A stretch of 43,127 nucleotides of DNA from a virus: IMG/VR virus record IMGVR_UViG_3300020032_000016, positions 1 to 43,127 of that record; one strand, written 5' to 3'. The position numbers were made by a program, and so were the translations under genes. The notes beneath the pieces are model-generated. The model did not search any database and had not been told where the DNA came from. It saw only the letters and a program-made list of their open reading frames with translations. This document shows, in pieces, positions 40,824 to 43,127 of the stretch (the stretch's first letter is position 1; every line of letters starts with the position of its first letter).

Positions 40824-40892
40824 TTTATCCCTCCTTTTGAAAAATCAGTAATGACTGTTATTACTGTCTTATAGCAGGTCATGAAAATAGAA

Positions 40893-41105
40893 TTATTCAA
40901 AGCGACCATATTTAATGTAATTATCAATCGCTCGCTTAGCATCTTGATTGATTATTTCAATTTTGTCGGCTTTATCCCAATTCCAGTATGCATTTCGTAT
41001 GGCATCTTCCTTATCTTTTCCTCTTATTTCATCATAGTATGTTTCTTCCGGCAATACACCATCAGCAGGAAAATGCACTTTTACTTTATACCACTTTATA
41101 GACAT
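40893..41105 (-). CDS. Small accessory protein
   Basis: This 70-aa protein begins MSIKWYKVKVHFPADGVLPE and continues TYYDEIRGKDKEDAIRNAYW; the KED(A)I..A pattern is like short phage beta-alpha proteins. The SD (GGAAGG) lies inside a tiny upstream frame (41096-41152), which may couple its translation. Function unknown. Confidence 0.5.
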   Translation of the reverse strand: MSIKWYKVKVHFPADGVLPEETYYDEIRGKDKEDAIRNAYWNWDKADKIEIINQDAKRAIDNYIKYGRFE

Positions 41106-41152
41106 TTACAGTCACCTTCCTTTTGCCAAATTTCAAATTTTTTATACAACAT
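41096..41152 (-). CDS. Possible 18-aa leader peptide
   Basis: ATG 41152 follows a strong AGGAGG and reads MLYKKFEIWQKEGDCKCL, ending 10 nt past the next ATG. It may be a real micro-protein or a translation-coupling leader. Confidence 0.35.
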   Translation of the reverse strand: MLYKKFEIWQKEGDCKCL

Positions 41153-41158
41153 ATTATT

Positions 41159-41242
41159 ATCCTCCTTAAAATATTTTTTTTATTTGCCGGGCTAGGAACC
41201 CGGCGAGACTAGAATTCTGGAATGTATTCTCCATCCTCATTT
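41159..41242 (-). repeat. Copy B of the duplicated intergenic cassette
   Basis: This copy keeps the gene end (NEDGEYIPEF) in place at the 3' end of the RHH gene, so it is probably the original; copy A lies at 39930-40014. Confidence 0.7.
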
Positions 41243-41544
41243 TTATAGATACGGAGAGAATCGTTGAAAGCAAAATATTTTTCCTCTTCTTGCTCATCCT
41301 GGAACCATTCAGTCCAGTAGGCGGCAGCCAACTGATGATCTCCAATTATGTGAGCAAATTCTTGGAAATTTTTAATTTCAATCATGTTATTATCTTCCTC
41401 CTTTAAATAATTTTTTAAATAATTTTCAAGAGCTCTGATAACAATTTCTTGCTGCGCAATCTCAGTTTTCTTTGCTAATTCTTCTAGCTCCTGAGCGAGT
41501 GCCCAGGGAAGCCGGAAATTTTTTTGGGCAAGTGGTTCGGCCAT
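41209..41544 (-). CDS. RHH-domain regulator-like protein, first gene of the accessory operon
   Basis: This 111-aa protein has an N-terminal ribbon-helix-helix-like segment: LAQKNFRLPWALAQELEELA, then TEIAQQEIVIRALENYLKNY, as in CopG/Arc repressors. An acidic C-terminal part begins MIEIKNFQEFAHIIGDHQLA. A good AAAGGAGG SD precedes that internal ATG, so the second half may also be made alone. It lies directly behind a consensus promoter and may repress its own operon. SD AGGAGGTG. Confidence 0.55.
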   Translation of the reverse strand: MAEPLAQKNFRLPWALAQELEELAKKTEIAQQEIVIRALENYLKNYLKEEDNNMIEIKNFQEFAHIIGDHQLAAAYWTEWFQDEQEEEKYFAFNDSLRIYKNEDGEYIPEF

Positions 41545-41613
41545 AAAAATCACCTCCTTAGTATTTTTTTAAGAGTTTGTGGAGTTCTTTTTCCTCCTTG
41601 ATTTGTTGATTTT

Positions 41614-41642
41614 ATTATAACAAGCCAGCTAGCAAGTGTCAA
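41614..41642 (-). promoter_or_regulatory. Consensus promoter of the accessory operon
   Basis: Perfect TTGACA (plus 41637-41642) and perfect TATAAT (41614-41619), 17 bp apart. The spacer contains GCTAGC, a possible operator half for the RHH protein. Strong expression is expected right after infection or during lysogeny. Confidence 0.8.
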
Positions 41643-41767
41643 GGTTTTTTAGAAAAAAATTTAAAAAAAATAAAATTCCGCTATCCATTGCGAGAGAAGG
41701 GAAAGAGCGGATGGAGAGAAAAAAGAGAGAAAAAATTTAAAAAAAATTTGGAAGGAGGAGGGCAACA

Positions 41768-42990
41768 ATGGCAACTACTAAAAAAGAAGCATTATGCTAG
41801 AGCCTTTGATTGGAGAGGGATAGAGCTTAGTAAAGTCATTAGTTTTCGAACAGACAAAAGAGGTTTTAGGCAGTTTAGAGAATGGGCAGAAAAGATTGCC
41901 AGGGACGAAGGCAAGAATAAAATCATCGTAGGTATGGAGCCAACAGGGCATTACTGGTTCACTTTTGCGGCGGATATAAATAATAATGGCATGATGGTGG
42001 TGCAAGTAAATCCGTATCACGTCAAGCAATCTAAAGAATTGGACGATAACACACCCAGCAAAAATGACCGCAAGGATCCAAGAACCATAGCGATGCTTGT
42101 AAAAGATGGAAGATACTTAATTCCATACTTTCCAGAAGGTAAATATGCTGAAATAAGAAAAGCCTATGAAATTAGAGAAAGCCAGCTTAAGAAAATTTGG
42201 GCCGTAAAAAATCGAGTCCAAAGATGGCTTGATATTTACTTTCCAGAGTTTACACAAGTTTTTAAAAGCTGGGAAGGAAAGACAGCACTAATGACACTTG
42301 AGAAATTTCCCACTCCGATAAAGATACTAGAACTTGGCGCAGAAAAGATATTGACTATTTGGAGAGAAAAAGTAAAGCGTGGAGTAGGCATTAAAAAAGC
42401 CCAAGCGCTTGTGAAAAAAGCAGAAGAATCCGTAGGGATACAGACCGGGCTTGAAATGGCAGAATATGAGCTTAAGTGTATACTTCAAGAATATCATGCA
42501 ATACGTAACGTATTGGAAAAAACAGAACAGAAACTAAAGACAATAGCAGTATTAATTCCCGGAATAGATAAAATCTTGAGCATAAAAGGGATAGGAATAA
42601 TTACTGCTGCAGGTTTTATTGCAGAAGTTGGTGATTTATCACGTTTTAGTCATCCAAAGCAGATTATAAAACTTGCAGGACTTAATGTACGGGAAAATAG
42701 TTCCGGAAAGCATAAGGGACAAACCACAATAAGCAAACGTGGTAGAAAGCGCTTAAGAGCACTACTATTTAGGGCAATATTGCCGTTAGTAGCGAAGAAT
42801 GAAGTGTTCAAACAATTGCATGAGTACAATACTACAAGGCCAGTAAACCCGTTAAAAAAAATGCAATCACTTATCGCATTATGCGGAAACTGATCAGAAT
42901 AATATATGCACTGATGACTAAAGATGGTGAGGACTTATTTTTGGAATGGAGAAATTCTAAGAATAAGAGAGAAAAACAAAGAATATTAAA
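41768..42990 (+). pseudogene. IS110-family transposase, frameshifted at both ends
   Basis: The main frame encodes FDWRGIELSKVISF, GMEPTGHYWF, VNPYHVKQSKELDDNTPSKN (DEDD domain), then IKGIGIITAAGFIAEVGDLS and LAGLNVRENSSGKHKGQ with the catalytic Ser region (Transposase_20 domain). The natural ATG (41768, SD GGAGGAGGG) is in another frame. Removing one A of the A6 run near 41781 restores MATTKKKHYARAFDWRG. At the end, one missing A near 42888 separates LIALC from GKLIRIIYALMTK. Either the gene is dead or these are homopolymer errors. The 41643-41767 leader could hold a bridge RNA. The IS ends are not defined. Confidence 0.75.
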
Positions 42991-43012
42991 GATTATAGAG
43001 GGAGTTGTTTTC

Positions 43013-43127
43013 ATGGGTGGAGAAAAGGTAAAAGTATATACTACTCCAACATGACCGCACTGTACAACGGTGAAAGAGTTTCTTTCTAAAAAAGGTATTG
43101 AATATCAAGAATTTGATGTTGCGAAAG
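43013..43127 (+). CDS. Glutaredoxin-like protein, candidate selenoprotein (partial)
   Basis: From ATG 43013 (SD GAGGGAG) the frame reads MGGEKVKVYTTPT-UGA-PHCTTVKEFLSKKG, continuing to the window end. In NrdH/glutaredoxin-like proteins this position is CPxC; here the first cysteine is a TGA codon (43052-43054), so it may be selenocysteine (UxxC). Sequence before and after the UGA fits the family without a shift. A hairpin CACTGT/ACGGTG (43058-43072) lies 3 nt beyond the UGA, where bacterial SECIS elements occur. The alternative is a nonsense mutation. The C-terminus is off the window. Confidence 0.65.
43058..43072 (+). promoter_or_regulatory. Candidate bacterial SECIS hairpin
   Basis: CACTGT pairs with ACGGTG (one G-U pair) around a 3-nt loop, just after the in-frame UGA. 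An alternative ACCG/CGGT stem (43054-43057 with 43068-43071) also exists. Bacterial SECIS elements are variable, so this is suggestive only. Confidence 0.4.

Noticed and set aside
41643-41767. Confirmed bridge RNA of the IS110 element
   Set aside because: The region has the right place and some pairing (CCGCT/AGCGG), but I cannot see the two guide loops, and the IS ends are unknown.
1-43127. tRNA genes
   Set aside because: No cloverleaf-like sequence with T-loop and acceptor consensus was seen on either strand.

Overview
The window is an almost complete temperate bacteriophage (prophage) of an AT-rich Gram-positive host, with short pieces of other DNA at both ends. The low GC, strong AGGAGG-type ribosome binding sites, ATGA stop/start overlaps, XRE repressors, ERF recombinase and an endolysin with a copper-amine-oxidase-like domain all fit Firmicutes, probably an anaerobic, perhaps thermophilic, clostridium. 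Gene order and content (portal, scaffold, capsid, head fibre, tail-tube proteins, three large internal proteins, no tape measure or tail sheath) point to a short-tailed, podovirus-like particle. No integrase, recombinase or partition gene is visible, so the integration gene is either outside the window or absent.

Layout. 1-233 (-): degraded HAD-phosphatase fragment. 236-14.9 kb (-): early and replication operons. Reading from the XRE repressor at 14.9 kb these hold four small (mostly Cys-rich) proteins, a Cas4-like nuclease, ERF annealing protein, SSB, a PAPS-reductase-like protein, a switch with three more HTH genes, a replication initiator with iteron-like repeats, primase-helicase, SNF2-type helicase, DNA methyltransferase, a resolvase-like nuclease, small genes, a stand-alone IS110-C-terminal/Nop-like protein, a 35-bp repeat array and an ArpU-like late regulator. 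15.3-39.1 kb (+): late operon with terminase, portal, scaffold, decoration protein, capsid, head fibre, adaptor, nozzle, tail fibre, ejection proteins and lysis genes. 39.5-41.5 kb (-): accessory operon of small unknown genes behind a consensus promoter and an RHH-domain gene. 41.7-43.0 kb: a frameshifted IS110 transposase, then the start of a glutaredoxin-like gene with an in-frame UGA at the first active-site cysteine.

The most notable feature is at 1613-2827: about 14 units of 35-36 bp, each with two conserved 8-nt boxes and two variable 9-11-nt segments, lying just downstream of the gene for a 233-aa protein that looks like the C-terminal half of an IS110 recombinase without its nuclease domain. 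This is the architecture of a TIGR-Tas system (tandem interspaced guide RNAs with a Nop/IS110-related Tas protein), here in a phage and with no nuclease domain. A second RNA-guided module, an intact IscB gene behind a long structured omega RNA (HEARO), is inserted between structural genes at 23.66-25.24 kb. With the IS110 element, the window carries three members of evolutionarily linked RNA-guided families.

How the parts may work together: the XRE repressors probably hold the early operons silent. After induction the early genes replicate and recombine DNA, the ArpU-like protein may switch on the rightward late operon, and lysis uses a UviB-type holin, a second membrane protein and a protease-amidase endolysin. 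IscB and the TIGR-like array may act against competing elements or as regulators. That last role is inference.
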